A DNA stretch of 26,224 bases from a virus, in the IMG/VR virus record IMGVR_UViG_3300049810_000550, positions 1 through 26,224 of that record; one strand, given 5' to 3'. The notes beneath the pieces are model-generated. The model did no database searches and was not told the DNA's origin. It saw only the letters and a list, made by a program, of their open reading frames with translations. Both the position numbers and the translations under genes were made by a program. This document shows, one piece after another, positions 1 to 6,558 of the stretch (position 1 is the stretch's first letter; each line of letters begins with the position of its first letter).

Positions 1-162
1 TTCGTCAATATCAATAAGGACAATCTGTTCAGATTGTTTTGATTCCTGTCCTCTTTGCATCGAGTCAAAGAAAGACAGTCTCGCACTTTCAAGGAGAAAG
101 GGGTCGAGCAGTCTCAGGGTTATCATCAACCCCAGTGTAATAAGGACATGCCATGTTTTCAT
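1..162 (-). CDS. CHASE2-domain protein, N-terminal fragment (runs off the window)
   Basis: Only the first 54 codons are in the window. They encode an N-terminal hydrophobic segment (residues 4-16) followed by LRLLDPFLLES, LSFFDSMQRG and a run ending VLIDIDE. That succession (LR..DP, then a FD..Q element, then V.I.DIDE) is the start of a CHASE2 domain, an extracytoplasmic sensory domain usually found on adenylate cyclases, kinases and other signalling proteins. The output domain lies outside the window and is unknown. The ATG overlaps the TGA stop of the FecR-domain gene (ATGA), so the two are probably translationally coupled. In bacteria, FecR-domain and CHASE2 proteins are often neighbours. 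The family call is by motif recognition from a short fragment. Confidence 0.7.
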   Translation of the reverse strand, partial: MKTWHVLITLGLMITLRLLDPFLLESARLSFFDSMQRGQESKQSEQIVLIDIDE

Positions 163-1265
163 TGTTTAATACTTATAGTGGTATTACCGCCACCATTGAC
201 CGTAATGGGGTCAAGTTCCTTTCCATCAACATCTAGATTTATAGATGTCTCTTCGCTGTTCGAAACAGATATCTCCACGATAGATTGAACATTACGAATC
301 ATCGTAATCTTATCGCCCTCAACAACGGTGCTGATTTGAGTCACCGTGTCAAAGCCCTCACTCGTCCCTTCTACGACAGTATCACTCTTATCCTCTTTCT
401 CTTTCAACAATTCTGCATCTAGGTCAGAGTAACTATCTAATAGGTTTTCGAGGAGTTCCACATCAAGGAAATTGATATCAAGTTCAGTAAATTCCAGATA
501 GTCACGTTCAAACTCCTCGTTATCTAATAGTTGTTCATCGAGAAAGTCAATATCAAGAGGATTGATATTCTTACGACTGTCCACAGACGTATAGAACTCT
601 TGTTCTGTCATTCTCTCTTTGGGTGGATTGATAATCAAGATATTATCCAACATATCTAGAGTCAAGTCTAGAATGGCAGGATTGCTGGGAGGCGCCTCAG
701 TCACAGAGGTTGTGGTGGATTGAAACGGTTTGTTCAACACTACCTCACCAGTCATTGTCGAAACAATAATCTCACCCGATGATATACCATTCACATCAGG
801 TAATAATACTACAAGTGTGCGACCAAACTCGTCTACGGTCACAGTAAAGTCTGTGCCGCGAATACCGATTGAGGCAGTCGGTGTTCTCAATCTAATATTC
901 TCTTTCTCAATCGTCCCAAGTTTACCCGTAATGAAACGAGCAGTTCCCTGCGCGAATGTCATTGCAAGGTCAGACTTACTTGGGTCATCATCAAACACCA
1001 CATTGTCAATCACAATGCGTGTGTGTTCGGTCATGCGAAGTTTCGAATCATCAACGAACTTCACTTGCATACGCCCCTCGCCTGTGCGAAGGTCGTCTTT
1101 TGCTATTATATCAAACCCCTTTTCAGGTTCGATTTCATTTGTGTCTCTAACTACTTGTCTCCAGCCGACTGCACGGTCTATGAGACCGACATCCTTACTG
1201 ACAGCCGGTAGCGGTGCCAGAATCAGACTGAGAAACACATAAGGTATTATCTGTAGTCGTGTCAC
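159..1265 (-). CDS. FecR-domain exported protein
   Basis: About 368 residues. The N-terminus is a signal peptide (MTRLQIIPYVFLSLILAPLP, then AVS before KDVG). Residues about 25-200 form a FecR-like beta domain: an opening VGWRQVVR segment, then LRTGEGRMQVKFVDDSKLRM, then TPTASIGIRGTDFTV, which is the characteristic FecR TP.A..GIRGT element. The C-terminal half is Asp/Glu-rich and low in complexity (LDIDFLDEQLLDNEEFERDY and similar). The start chosen is GTG at 1265, preceded by GAGG; a TTG at 1283 is the alternative. The gene overlaps the end of the curlin-like gene by about 70 bases and its stop overlaps the start of the CHASE2 gene. FecR domains normally sense or relay signals at the periplasm; here the protein is probably secreted or periplasmic. 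Its specific role is unknown. Confidence 0.8.
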   Translation of the reverse strand: MTRLQIIPYVFLSLILAPLPAVSKDVGLIDRAVGWRQVVRDTNEIEPEKGFDIIAKDDLRTGEGRMQVKFVDDSKLRMTEHTRIVIDNVVFDDDPSKSDLAMTFAQGTARFITGKLGTIEKENIRLRTPTASIGIRGTDFTVTVDEFGRTLVVLLPDVNGISSGEIIVSTMTGEVVLNKPFQSTTTSVTEAPPSNPAILDLTLDMLDNILIINPPKERMTEQEFYTSVDSRKNINPLDIDFLDEQLLDNEEFERDYLEFTELDINFLDVELLENLLDSYSDLDAELLKEKEDKSDTVVEGTSEGFDTVTQISTVVEGDKITMIRNVQSIVEISVSNSEETSINLDVDGKELDPITVNGGGNTTISIKQ

Positions 1266-1932
1266 CTGAACCCTCGATTTCAATGCTCAATGTATCAGAC
1301 TGTAACGTTGACTGTTGGTCTATTTGAATATCCCAGTAGTTTGTTGTTCCAACGCCATCGATTGTTACAGAGTGACCATCATATCCGTCACCATCATAAT
1401 CGATTGTTACATTGTCTCCAGCGAAGTCAATGCTATTTGTTGCGTTGTTGATGTCAATATCAGCAGTTACACTGTTATAGTCACCGTCAACAATCCAGTC
1501 AACATCTGCGCCCGTTGCTTGGTCGTTGTTACCAATGCTCAAGTCCAGTGTGTTATTACCGCCGTCCAAATCGATTACCACATTGCCGTTACCAGCACCA
1601 TAGGTGTCAGTTCCATCAATGTCGATTGTGACTGTATTGGTGTCGCCATCGATGTCTAAATCAACATCACTGTTGTCACCTATAATAGCACCAAGAACTT
1701 TGTTGGTATCACCAACGGTATCGATACTCAAATTGATGTCATCGCCATCAACCTTCATTTTGGTTGTGTCATTAGCATTGTTACTAATTGTGTTTCCACT
1801 ACCGTCTTGAGTAACATCGATATCTACACCTGACCCTACTTGGTCAATGTAGACCGCATTATCAGCCCATACGGGCGATGTCCCTGCGTTTACTAGGAAC
1901 AACATCACAAAAATTCTTTGTAAAGTGTTCAT
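1195..1932 (-). CDS. Curlin-like Asp-rich repeat protein, probable curli substrate
   Basis: 245 residues with a signal peptide (FVMLFLVNAGTSPVWA, cleavage before DNA). The mature part starts with a curlin-like strand (AVYIDQVGSGVDIDVTQDG) and continues as irregular repeats of alternating hydrophobic and Asp/Asn residues, such as DVDLDIDGDTNTVTIDIDG and GNVVIDLDGGNNTLDLSIG. The I.Q.G..N-type spacing resembles CsgA/CsgB repeats, but Gln is largely replaced by Asp, giving a very acidic protein that could bind Ca2+ or form a beta-solenoid. Two cysteines lie near the C-terminus. It starts one base after the CsgG stop with a good Shine-Dalgarno (AAAGGAGAG). Position after csgF-csgG makes it the likely exported substrate. 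Homology to curlin is by repeat character and context, not proven. Confidence 0.7.
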   Translation of the reverse strand: MNTLQRIFVMLFLVNAGTSPVWADNAVYIDQVGSGVDIDVTQDGSGNTISNNANDTTKMKVDGDDINLSIDTVGDTNKVLGAIIGDNSDVDLDIDGDTNTVTIDIDGTDTYGAGNGNVVIDLDGGNNTLDLSIGNNDQATGADVDWIVDGDYNSVTADIDINNATNSIDFAGDNVTIDYDGDGYDGHSVTIDGVGTTNYWDIQIDQQSTLQSDTLSIEIEGSGDTTTDNTLCVSQSDSGTATGCQ

Positions 1933-1933
1933 C

Positions 1934-2737
1934 TTACTCTCCTTTGAATGTCCAGAACTTTTTTCTATTTCCGAGTTTTATAAGTTCTAAGACACCTGTT
2001 TCAATCGCTCGTTGAGTGGCAATCGAAACGCTTTCGTTTCGGGCAGTCCCAGACTCAATCTCAACGAGTCGAGTGCCCTGTTCCACATAACGAAATACGT
2101 CTCCGCCAAACGCGACAGATAGTATGGTCTTACTTGTTATGACATCAAGTAAAACCTCGCCAGTCGCAACACTTATCAACCTCATGTTGATTGTCACTGT
2201 GTCACGACTAAACTCTCTGGAAGAGCCGATGCCGAGATATCTCGCACCCGCACCTCCGCTTTCGGTAGAGTGGTCATATCCTACTATACCGCCTGCAATT
2301 ATCATACCAGCAAAGGTCAATGCCGGTAATTTTTTTGCACCATCACCTTCATAAGAACTTCGTGTCTGTCTTATGAGTTGTCTCTCTCTCGTTAACCAAT
2401 CTAGTGCAGACCTATCAACCACCTTAAAGAACTGACCGTTAGCCGCACGAGTCAAAGCACGAATCAGATAAACTTCTGGTGCTTGGGTAACCGCAGAACT
2501 AAATGATGTTCCGCCGTTTGCGTTTTGTTTCTTCTGTCCTGTTTGGTCGGTGAACGCATATAACGCCACCGTTGGTCTTCGTATCGGAGGTTCAATATTC
2601 TGTAATTCTTCTGTCAGAAGAGCCACTTGAACTTTTGCTGATTCTGGTTGCGAGGGGACATCCCATTTGTGTGAGGTGCAACTAGAAACCAAAATCGCCG
2701 ATAGGAATAACAATGACAGTCTGGCTACCATCTTCAT
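1934..2737 (-). CDS. csgG: CsgG-family curli secretion lipoprotein
   Basis: 267 residues, close to E. coli CsgG (277). The N-terminus is a lipoprotein signal peptide with a lipobox ending at Cys20 (AILVSSC). Recognisable CsgG segments are PPIRRPTVALYAFTDQTGQ (about 51-69), a variable Ser/Thr-rich stretch, FFKVVDRSALDWLTRERQLIR (about 103-123), LTFAGMIIAGGIVGYD (about 139-154), DTVTINMRLISVATGEVL (about 179-196) and a C-terminal helix. CsgG forms a nonameric outer-membrane channel that exports unfolded curli subunits. The start overlaps csgF by 56 bases. Both the fold and the order csgF-csgG-substrate support the role. A late promoter sits upstream of the operon. What the phage exports through it is unknown. 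Confidence 0.93.
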   Translation of the reverse strand: MKMVARLSLLFLSAILVSSCTSHKWDVPSQPESAKVQVALLTEELQNIEPPIRRPTVALYAFTDQTGQKKQNANGGTSFSSAVTQAPEVYLIRALTRAANGQFFKVVDRSALDWLTRERQLIRQTRSSYEGDGAKKLPALTFAGMIIAGGIVGYDHSTESGGAGARYLGIGSSREFSRDTVTINMRLISVATGEVLLDVITSKTILSVAFGGDVFRYVEQGTRLVEIESGTARNESVSIATQRAIETGVLELIKLGNRKKFWTFKGE

Positions 2738-3209
2738 CAGTTACCGTTAACTCCACTTCGTTTTCTAAATCATCTTTTACATATGAGATACCCGCGCCTT
2801 CAATCTCAAATTCACCTGAATCTGATGGGTTCTCACCGAACATCTCTTCCACAAGTTGTCTGGACAGTGTAGAGTAAATTCGACTTTCTACATTTCGTAT
2901 AAACTTAGCAAGTGTCGTATTCTTTGCGTCTCGTTCTAATTGTTTTTGTAAGTCTTCTAATTCTTGTTTTATTGCTTCTTTGCGTGATGTTTCTTGATTC
3001 TCAATCGTCAGATAGTGTGATGACTGATTGACACCATTGAATGATGGCGACTTGAAACTGTATTCGATTGGTGCGCCTATCGCATCTGTTGTCCAGAACA
3101 CTATTATACCAACCACTACGCCAACGATAAATGCTTTCCATAAATCTGCTCCTGACCAGATATTTGGCCCAATAGATTTACGAAACATATCTCTATTCTT
3201 TTGATTCAT
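2682..3209 (-). CDS. csgF: CsgF-like curli assembly factor with N-terminal membrane/signal segment
   Basis: 175 residues. A 25-residue n-region precedes a hydrophobic segment (about 26-45, AFIVGVVVGIIVFWTTDAIG), then a possible cleavage at AIGA/PIEY. The next part, YSFKSPSFNG (50-59), matches the CsgF start that plugs the CsgG pore (F.F.NP.FGG.P in E. coli), and is followed by a HYLTIENQETSRKEAI helix. The C-terminal half (FIRNVESRIYSTLSRQLVEE, then a beta-rich tail with VELTVTDEDGSQTVIVIP) corresponds to the CsgF helix and DRKTGQT-type strand region. CsgF binds CsgG at the cell surface and couples secretion to fibre nucleation. The long n-region is unusual and may make this an anchored rather than cleaved protein. 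Shine-Dalgarno AGAGAAGAG precedes the ATG. Confidence 0.85.
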   Translation of the reverse strand: MNQKNRDMFRKSIGPNIWSGADLWKAFIVGVVVGIIVFWTTDAIGAPIEYSFKSPSFNGVNQSSHYLTIENQETSRKEAIKQELEDLQKQLERDAKNTTLAKFIRNVESRIYSTLSRQLVEEMFGENPSDSGEFEIEGAGISYVKDDLENEVELTVTDEDGSQTVIVIPIGDFGF

Positions 3210-3441
3210 CTTCTCTTCTCTTTACTTCAATCGCTGTATCAAGTTTTTGTTGTAGACGAATGATATCATTGTCCAACATACGAACACGGTCAATCAAACC
3301 AACCAGTGTAGTTTGAGTTTCAGATAGAAAGACTTCAATCTTCTCTGTAATTGTTTTCCAGACGAAATAAATCATATACAACATACCAACCGCCGCTACA
3401 ATAGGAAAACCGAAATCTTTAATTGCGGTTATAACATCCAT
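3193..3441 (-). CDS. Small one-helix membrane protein, YvrJ/holin-like, paralogue 1
   Basis: 82 residues. One transmembrane helix (about 8-30, FGFPIVAAVGMLYMIYFVW) is followed by an amphipathic, probably coiled-coil tail (LVGLIDRVRMLDNDIIRLQQKL) and a charged end. The FGFPI.AA segment just inside the membrane resembles the YvrJ family of phage and plasmid small proteins. The upstream gene has the same design (ELGFPIAAA, then ALDNRVKTMNHDLIRLD), so the two are diverged tandem paralogues. The start codon overlaps the stop of the upstream gene (TGATG) behind GGAGAG. It could be a holin-like or membrane-scaffold partner of the curli genes that follow; function is unknown. Confidence 0.75.
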   Translation of the reverse strand: MDVITAIKDFGFPIVAAVGMLYMIYFVWKTITEKIEVFLSETQTTLVGLIDRVRMLDNDIIRLQQKLDTAIEVKRREDESKE

Positions 3442-3722
3442 CAGTCTCTCCTCGCATCGTTTTTACCGTCTGCGCGGGAGATACGATTCAGGTCTGGTCT
3501 TATTCCTAAAACGACACACATAGTTGTATCGAGACGAATCAGGTCATGATTCATCGTCTTTACTCGATTATCGAGTGCTGATACGATACCGTGTATTCCC
3601 TTCACCTGACCGATAACACCATCCATGATATATCGTAGGGTCAGAAACATAAAAAAACCACCAATTAAGGCGGCAGCAATAGGGAAACCCAGTTCAGCAA
3701 TGATTGTGAACACTTGTTCCAT
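3441..3722 (-). CDS. Small one-helix membrane protein, YvrJ/holin-like, paralogue 2
   Basis: 93 residues and the first gene of the late curli operon. It has a transmembrane helix (about 12-32, FPIAAALIGGFFMFLTLRYI), then a helical tail with ALDNRVKTMNHDLIRLD and a basic C-terminus. It shares the GFPI.AA and D.D.IRL landmarks with the next gene, pointing to tandem duplication. Translation starts 11 bases after the predicted late-promoter start site, with the Shine-Dalgarno GAGGTAA at the very 5' end of the message. Holin is a reasonable guess from size, topology and late timing, but nothing in the sequence proves it. Confidence 0.75.
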   Translation of the reverse strand: MEQVFTIIAELGFPIAAALIGGFFMFLTLRYIMDGVIGQVKGIHGIVSALDNRVKTMNHDLIRLDTTMCVVLGIRPDLNRISRADGKNDARRD

Positions 3723-3738
3723 TTACTTACCTCATGCC

Positions 3739-3746
3739 TATTTATA
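3739..3746 (-). promoter_or_regulatory. T4-type late promoter for the curli operon
   Basis: The minus strand reads exactly TATAAATA, the T4 late-promoter element recognised by gp55-containing RNA polymerase and activated by gp33 and the gp45 clamp. The predicted start near 3733 leaves an 11-base leader with GAGGTAA before the ATG at 3722. It lies between the terminator at 3768-3798 and the first gene of the run down to position 1. Confidence 0.8.
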
Positions 3747-3767
3747 CGCAAAGAGGTCTTAATGGAC

Positions 3768-3798
3768 AAAAAAATGAGACGCTAACCGTGGGCGTCTC
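3768..3798 (-). terminator. Rho-independent terminator
   Basis: On the minus strand a perfect 7-bp stem GAGACGC/GCGTCTC with a 9-base loop is followed by A and seven T residues. It closes the transcript carrying the two dioxygenase-like genes and insulates it from the late curli operon. Confidence 0.9.
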
Positions 3799-3825
3799 GC
3801 GGGTCTATTTCGCGACCAACCGTAT

Positions 3826-4287
3826 CTATTGAACTATATGAAGTATAACTCGTTCCTCGTCAGTAAAGTTATACCCCGCATATGTTCTACTTCCATCATA
3901 GGTGAGTGTTTCACCCATCTTCCACTTCTTGAGTTCATAATTATCTGAAAATATCATTCCAGTTTCACCTTCTGGAATAATCAAAGGTATATGATGAACC
4001 ACTGCATCATCATAGTATTTGATTTTTGTGTTGGCGGGAACAAACGATTTAGGATAGAGAGTTATAAAGTGCGCGGCTCGTATTCTCTCATCTAATAATA
4101 GTTCAAAAGTATTTGGTATCAGATAACTGATTTTAGAAGGTCTACCGTATTTTAGTATGACAGTATCCCATCCCTTACCAAACGAGTTCTGTTCTTTATT
4201 TGGTATTCTCTTTGATTTGTCTTTTACTACACGATAGTCTGTTAGAAGAGTATCGATGTTAGACAGCAATTTTTCTTCCAGACTCAT
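3826..4287 (-). CDS. Aspartyl/asparaginyl beta-hydroxylase-like protein, possibly inactive
   Basis: 153 residues from the ATG at 4287, which has GAAGAG at good spacing (an ATG at 4311 is further upstream). The middle and end (RAAHFITLYPKSFVPANTKI, VVHHIPLIIPEGETG, WKMGETLTYDGSRTYAGYN, then EERVILHI) follow the pattern of the Asp/Asn hydroxylase group of double-stranded beta-helix oxygenases: a substrate strand, H.PL, a GE...FD.S..H..N element and a closing R.IL. The usual iron ligand His after the D.S element is Tyr here, and no clean HxD is seen. It may be catalytically dead, or the alignment may be off. It overlaps the TauD-like gene by 29 bases and is the last gene before the terminator. 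Confidence 0.5.
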   Translation of the reverse strand: MSLEEKLLSNIDTLLTDYRVVKDKSKRIPNKEQNSFGKGWDTVILKYGRPSKISYLIPNTFELLLDERIRAAHFITLYPKSFVPANTKIKYYDDAVVHHIPLIIPEGETGMIFSDNYELKKWKMGETLTYDGSRTYAGYNFTDEERVILHIVQ

Positions 4288-5287
4288 ACTCTTCTCTTCG
4301 AATATCATCAACCAAAGTTAAGAATTCAGAACCGTCCATTACTTTACCGTCCACCGTATACTCATCTTTGTGGCCCTCGCCTGAATATAGTTTGTCCATA
4401 TATGAAATATTACGCCACAACTTACGCATATTACCATCTATGATATCGGTTGGACGGGCGTGTAGAGTGATGTTCTGTTCCATGTAGACAACCTGACCGT
4501 CCTTCCAGTCGTGAGTGTAGATGTATTCAGGCCGATTGATTTTCTCCCAGAGATATTCCTTGAACTTCAGACTTTCTTCTTCGGTCATACCATCGAACTT
4601 ATGGAAGAGAGTGCCAGGGAAGTGAATACCCTTCACACCAGACGGTGTTGACTGTTGTAGTTTACACATCATACCATCGACAGGGACTTGATTATATCTG
4701 ACCATCTGTTTCTGTTCGTCAATCAGATTACCCGTAAAGTTTTCTCTGTTCCAACGATACACACTCTGGAGTTCATCAACCATCGTTCTGTCTTCGTGAT
4801 TCAGTTTGTTATATGCTTCTTTGGTGCAAAGAAATGCAGTCTGTGACCCTTCGGTATGTTCAACCGAAACCAAACCAATGATACGGTCTCCATCATTGAG
4901 GGCAACTTGGTCACTGTGCCAACCCAATATGCCATTCGCAAAAACACCCTTCGGTCTACCTTTCTTATTTCTCTGATAGGTAACAACCGACATGGTGTTG
5001 CGATAGTCTGGTTCAATCTCTGATGAACCGTTAAGAATATTCAGTCGAAGACTATTCCAATGAACACCCTTCATTGTCCCTACCGATGTGGCAAGGTGAA
5101 CGATTGAGTGTGCGGGACTACCCCACTGCATCTGAACATCATAGGTTCTCTTCTGGTCTAGTTTCTGGTCTACCAGAACGACAGACTCATTCGCGACAAG
5201 TCTACCCAAGTCTGCGATATTCTCGTCAGAGTAGATATCAAAGTCATAAGCTTCGACTGCGTTGTTTTTTAGAGTTCTTACTTTCAT
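4259..5287 (-). CDS. TauD/TfdA-family 2-oxoglutarate/Fe(II) dioxygenase
   Basis: 342 residues. The iron site is visible as W-H-S-D (His124, Asp126) and a distal His276 in NITLHARPT, followed by Arg288/Arg292 in MRKLWR, which would bind 2-oxoglutarate. NRNTMSVV/YRNTM and [12 protein letters not shown] are typical TauD-fold surroundings. TauD-family enzymes hydroxylate small organic acids such as taurine; the substrate here cannot be read from sequence. Length is slightly above the family norm (about 280-300) because of a C-terminal extension (from about 300). The gene follows tRNA-Pro on the same strand, behind a distant AGGA, and overlaps the next gene. It is probably an auxiliary metabolic gene or a modifier of host metabolism or protein. 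Confidence 0.85.
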   Translation of the reverse strand: MKVRTLKNNAVEAYDFDIYSDENIADLGRLVANESVVLVDQKLDQKRTYDVQMQWGSPAHSIVHLATSVGTMKGVHWNSLRLNILNGSSEIEPDYRNTMSVVTYQRNKKGRPKGVFANGILGWHSDQVALNDGDRIIGLVSVEHTEGSQTAFLCTKEAYNKLNHEDRTMVDELQSVYRWNRENFTGNLIDEQKQMVRYNQVPVDGMMCKLQQSTPSGVKGIHFPGTLFHKFDGMTEEESLKFKEYLWEKINRPEYIYTHDWKDGQVVYMEQNITLHARPTDIIDGNMRKLWRNISYMDKLYSGEGHKDEYTVDGKVMDGSEFLTLVDDIRREEYESGRKIAV

Positions 5288-5308
5288 ACAACTATATATC
5301 CTATTTGT

Positions 5309-5385
5309 TGGTCGGGGTTGGAAGATTCGAACTTCCGACCTCTCGCTCCCAAAGCGAGCGCACTACCAGACTGTGCTAAACCCCG
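5309..5385 (-). tRNA. tRNA-Pro (anticodon UGG)
   Basis: The minus strand folds into a full cloverleaf: acceptor stem CGGGGTT/AACCCCG, D arm around GCACAGTCTGGTAGTGC, anticodon stem CTCGC/GCGAG with loop TTTGGGA (anticodon TGG), and T arm GGAAG-TTCGAAT-CTTCC. The discriminator is A and the CCA end is encoded. UGG can read all four proline codons by wobble. It sits between a membrane-protein gene and the TauD-like gene and should be processed out of their common transcript. Confidence 0.95.
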
Positions 5386-5391
5386 TTAGGA

Positions 5392-5709
5392 TTATTCGTG
5401 TTCTCCATCAACTCTTCTGCCTGGATTTGGTGAAGGATTGTAACCCCATTCCAAAAACGTATTTGGTCTTATTTCTGCAACCTTATATGTTGCTACTGTT
5501 ACTGTGATTGCGGTAAGCAGTGCAATGTGACCCAACATCGACCAAAGAAATCCAGACCAACTACCGATTGCAACACTAAATGCAATAACCCACATATAAG
5601 CGAGCACTTGTAAAACCATATGTCTTACATGGACATCAGGAATATTTTTCAAGGGGCTCATATTGTGGTCGAAGATTGTATTCCAACTATCATAAATAAA
5701 TTTTCTCAT
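5392..5709 (-). CDS. Two-helix membrane protein of unknown function
   Basis: 105 residues from the ATG at 5709, which has GGAG six bases upstream. Two hydrophobic helices are predicted (around MVLQVLAYMWVIAFSVAIGSW and LWSMLGHIALLTAITVTVAT), with charged ends and a Pro/Gly-rich C-terminus (WGYNPSPNPGRR). I do not recognise the family. The start overlaps the stop of the 31-aa gene upstream, and the stop lies 7 bases before the tRNA. Grouping with pseudoazurin suggests an envelope function, but this is only context. Confidence 0.7.
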   Translation of the reverse strand: MRKFIYDSWNTIFDHNMSPLKNIPDVHVRHMVLQVLAYMWVIAFSVAIGSWSGFLWSMLGHIALLTAITVTVATYKVAEIRPNTFLEWGYNPSPNPGRRVDGEHE

Positions 5710-5801
5710 TTTACACTCCAAAATAAAATACCAACATAGGCAAGTAATAGTAAAATAACTTTAACGCTTACTTTATCAATAATAAATCCAAACTTATCCA
5801 T
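5706..5801 (-). CDS. 31-residue membrane peptide
   Basis: A short open frame encodes a cationic start (MDKFGFIIDKVSVK) and one helix (VILLLLAYVGILFW). It has TAGGTAA as Shine-Dalgarno, begins one base after the pseudoazurin stop and ends by overlapping the next start (ATGA). Perfect fit between neighbours supports it as a real gene; function unknown. Confidence 0.6.
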   Translation of the reverse strand: MDKFGFIIDKVSVKVILLLLAYVGILFWSVK

Positions 5802-5802
5802 T

Positions 5803-6240
5803 TTATTTACCTAAAGATACTCCAGCAGCAAGAGTTTGTAACTTCTTCTTACTACCACCAAATACTTTAGTCGCCGCAACTTGTGCCAAATTCGATGTAT
5901 CATTACCAACAACAACAAGTGCAATCATACCCATACCCTTATGAGGTGTGCATTGATACAAATATACGCCCGGCACATCGAATGTCAATGAGACTTCTTT
6001 GTTGAACTTAGAACGTTTGGGTAATTCATAACCTTCTGGCCCTGCAATAAACTCAACATTGTGACCTTTATCAGTCGGCAACCATTTGATTGTGTCGCCT
6101 GCATTGATGTATGTAACATCTTCTGAATATACCATACGAGCGCCATCGTCTCGTTTATTCAACATTTCAACAATTGTTTCTTCTGCATATGCTGGCGTAG
6201 TGAATACTAACGCCACAAATAATGTAATAAATCTAATCAT
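5803..6240 (-). CDS. Pseudoazurin-like periplasmic blue copper protein
   Basis: 145 residues with a signal peptide (MIRFITLFVALVFTTPAYA, cut before EET). The mature part is a cupredoxin: GHNVEF supplies the first copper ligand His60, and the C-terminal loop YLYQCTPHKGMGM supplies Cys97, His100 and Met105, with the +3 and +8 spacing of pseudoazurin. All four type 1 copper ligands are present. A tail of about 30 residues (SNLAQVAATKVFGGSKKKL and on) matches the helical C-terminus of pseudoazurins. These proteins carry electrons from the cytochrome bc1 level to periplasmic reductases or oxidases. Marine cyanophages carry plastocyanin; a pseudoazurin would be the counterpart for a heterotrophic host. 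SD AGGAGAT precedes the ATG; the tmRNA gene is just upstream. Confidence 0.9.
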   Translation of the reverse strand: MIRFITLFVALVFTTPAYAEETIVEMLNKRDDGARMVYSEDVTYINAGDTIKWLPTDKGHNVEFIAGPEGYELPKRSKFNKEVSLTFDVPGVYLYQCTPHKGMGMIALVVVGNDTSNLAQVAATKVFGGSKKKLQTLAAGVSLGK

Positions 6241-6261
6241 GATATCTCCTAATATAAAAGT

Positions 6262-6553
6262 GGGGACTTCTGTTGCTAGGCGTCCCCTGACCCCGAAGAT
6301 TATGCCGCGAGGGCGTAATCCTCATGTGCGTAATTATCGTTTGCACTTACGAGTTTGTTGCGCTCTTGCGGATGGGATTGCCCGTCCGACTCACAGGTGG
6401 CTTCCGCACCTATTCTCCACATTCCTACTTGATACCTGTCGAACCTATTTCGCCCCCTCAGAGGGGGTTTGGTGGAGGCGGGGGGTATCGCACCCCCGTC
6501 CAGTCTATCTTTCAGTTTGCTTCAACGAATACGATAAAAATCTATGAATTAAC
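6262..6553 (-). ncRNA. ssrA: Permuted (two-piece) tmRNA
   Basis: The minus strand holds tmRNA parts in circularly permuted order. First comes the acceptor piece: a T arm (GGGGG-TGCGATA-CCCCC), the acceptor 3' strand GCCTCC and ACCA ending at 6470. A 12-base spacer follows, which with its flanks forms a CCCCC/GGGGG hairpin. Then the coding piece starts at 6457 with GGGGGCGAAATAGGTTCGACA, the typical tmRNA 5' end and D-loop. The acceptor stem GGGGGC/GCCUCC has a G-U at the third pair, the alanine identity element of tmRNA and tRNA-Ala. Pseudoknot-like stems follow, then the tag frame (6300-6344) and a GGGGAC/GTCCCC hairpin (6262-6287). Permuted tmRNAs are typical of Alphaproteobacteria and some other lineages. 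The 5' end is set from the late promoter and is approximate. Confidence 0.92.
6300..6344 (-). other. tmRNA tag-peptide reading frame
   Basis: Starting at the resume codon GCA after CGTAAGT, the frame reads ANDNYAHEDYALAA and a TAA stop. The ANDN start and ALAA end are the hallmarks of a proteolysis tag recognised by ClpXP and related proteases. ANDN-type tags are common in Alphaproteobacteria. Confidence 0.93.
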
Positions 6554-6558
6554 ACCAT

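Noticed and set aside
730-1242. 170-codon plus-strand open frame opposite the FecR gene
   Set aside because: Antisense shadow; the minus-strand protein has a signal peptide and FecR motifs.
6262-6287. GGGGAC/GTCCCC hairpin as a plain terminator
   Set aside because: The following T run is short (CTTTTA) and the hairpin fits the 3' part of the tmRNA coding piece, so it is described there.
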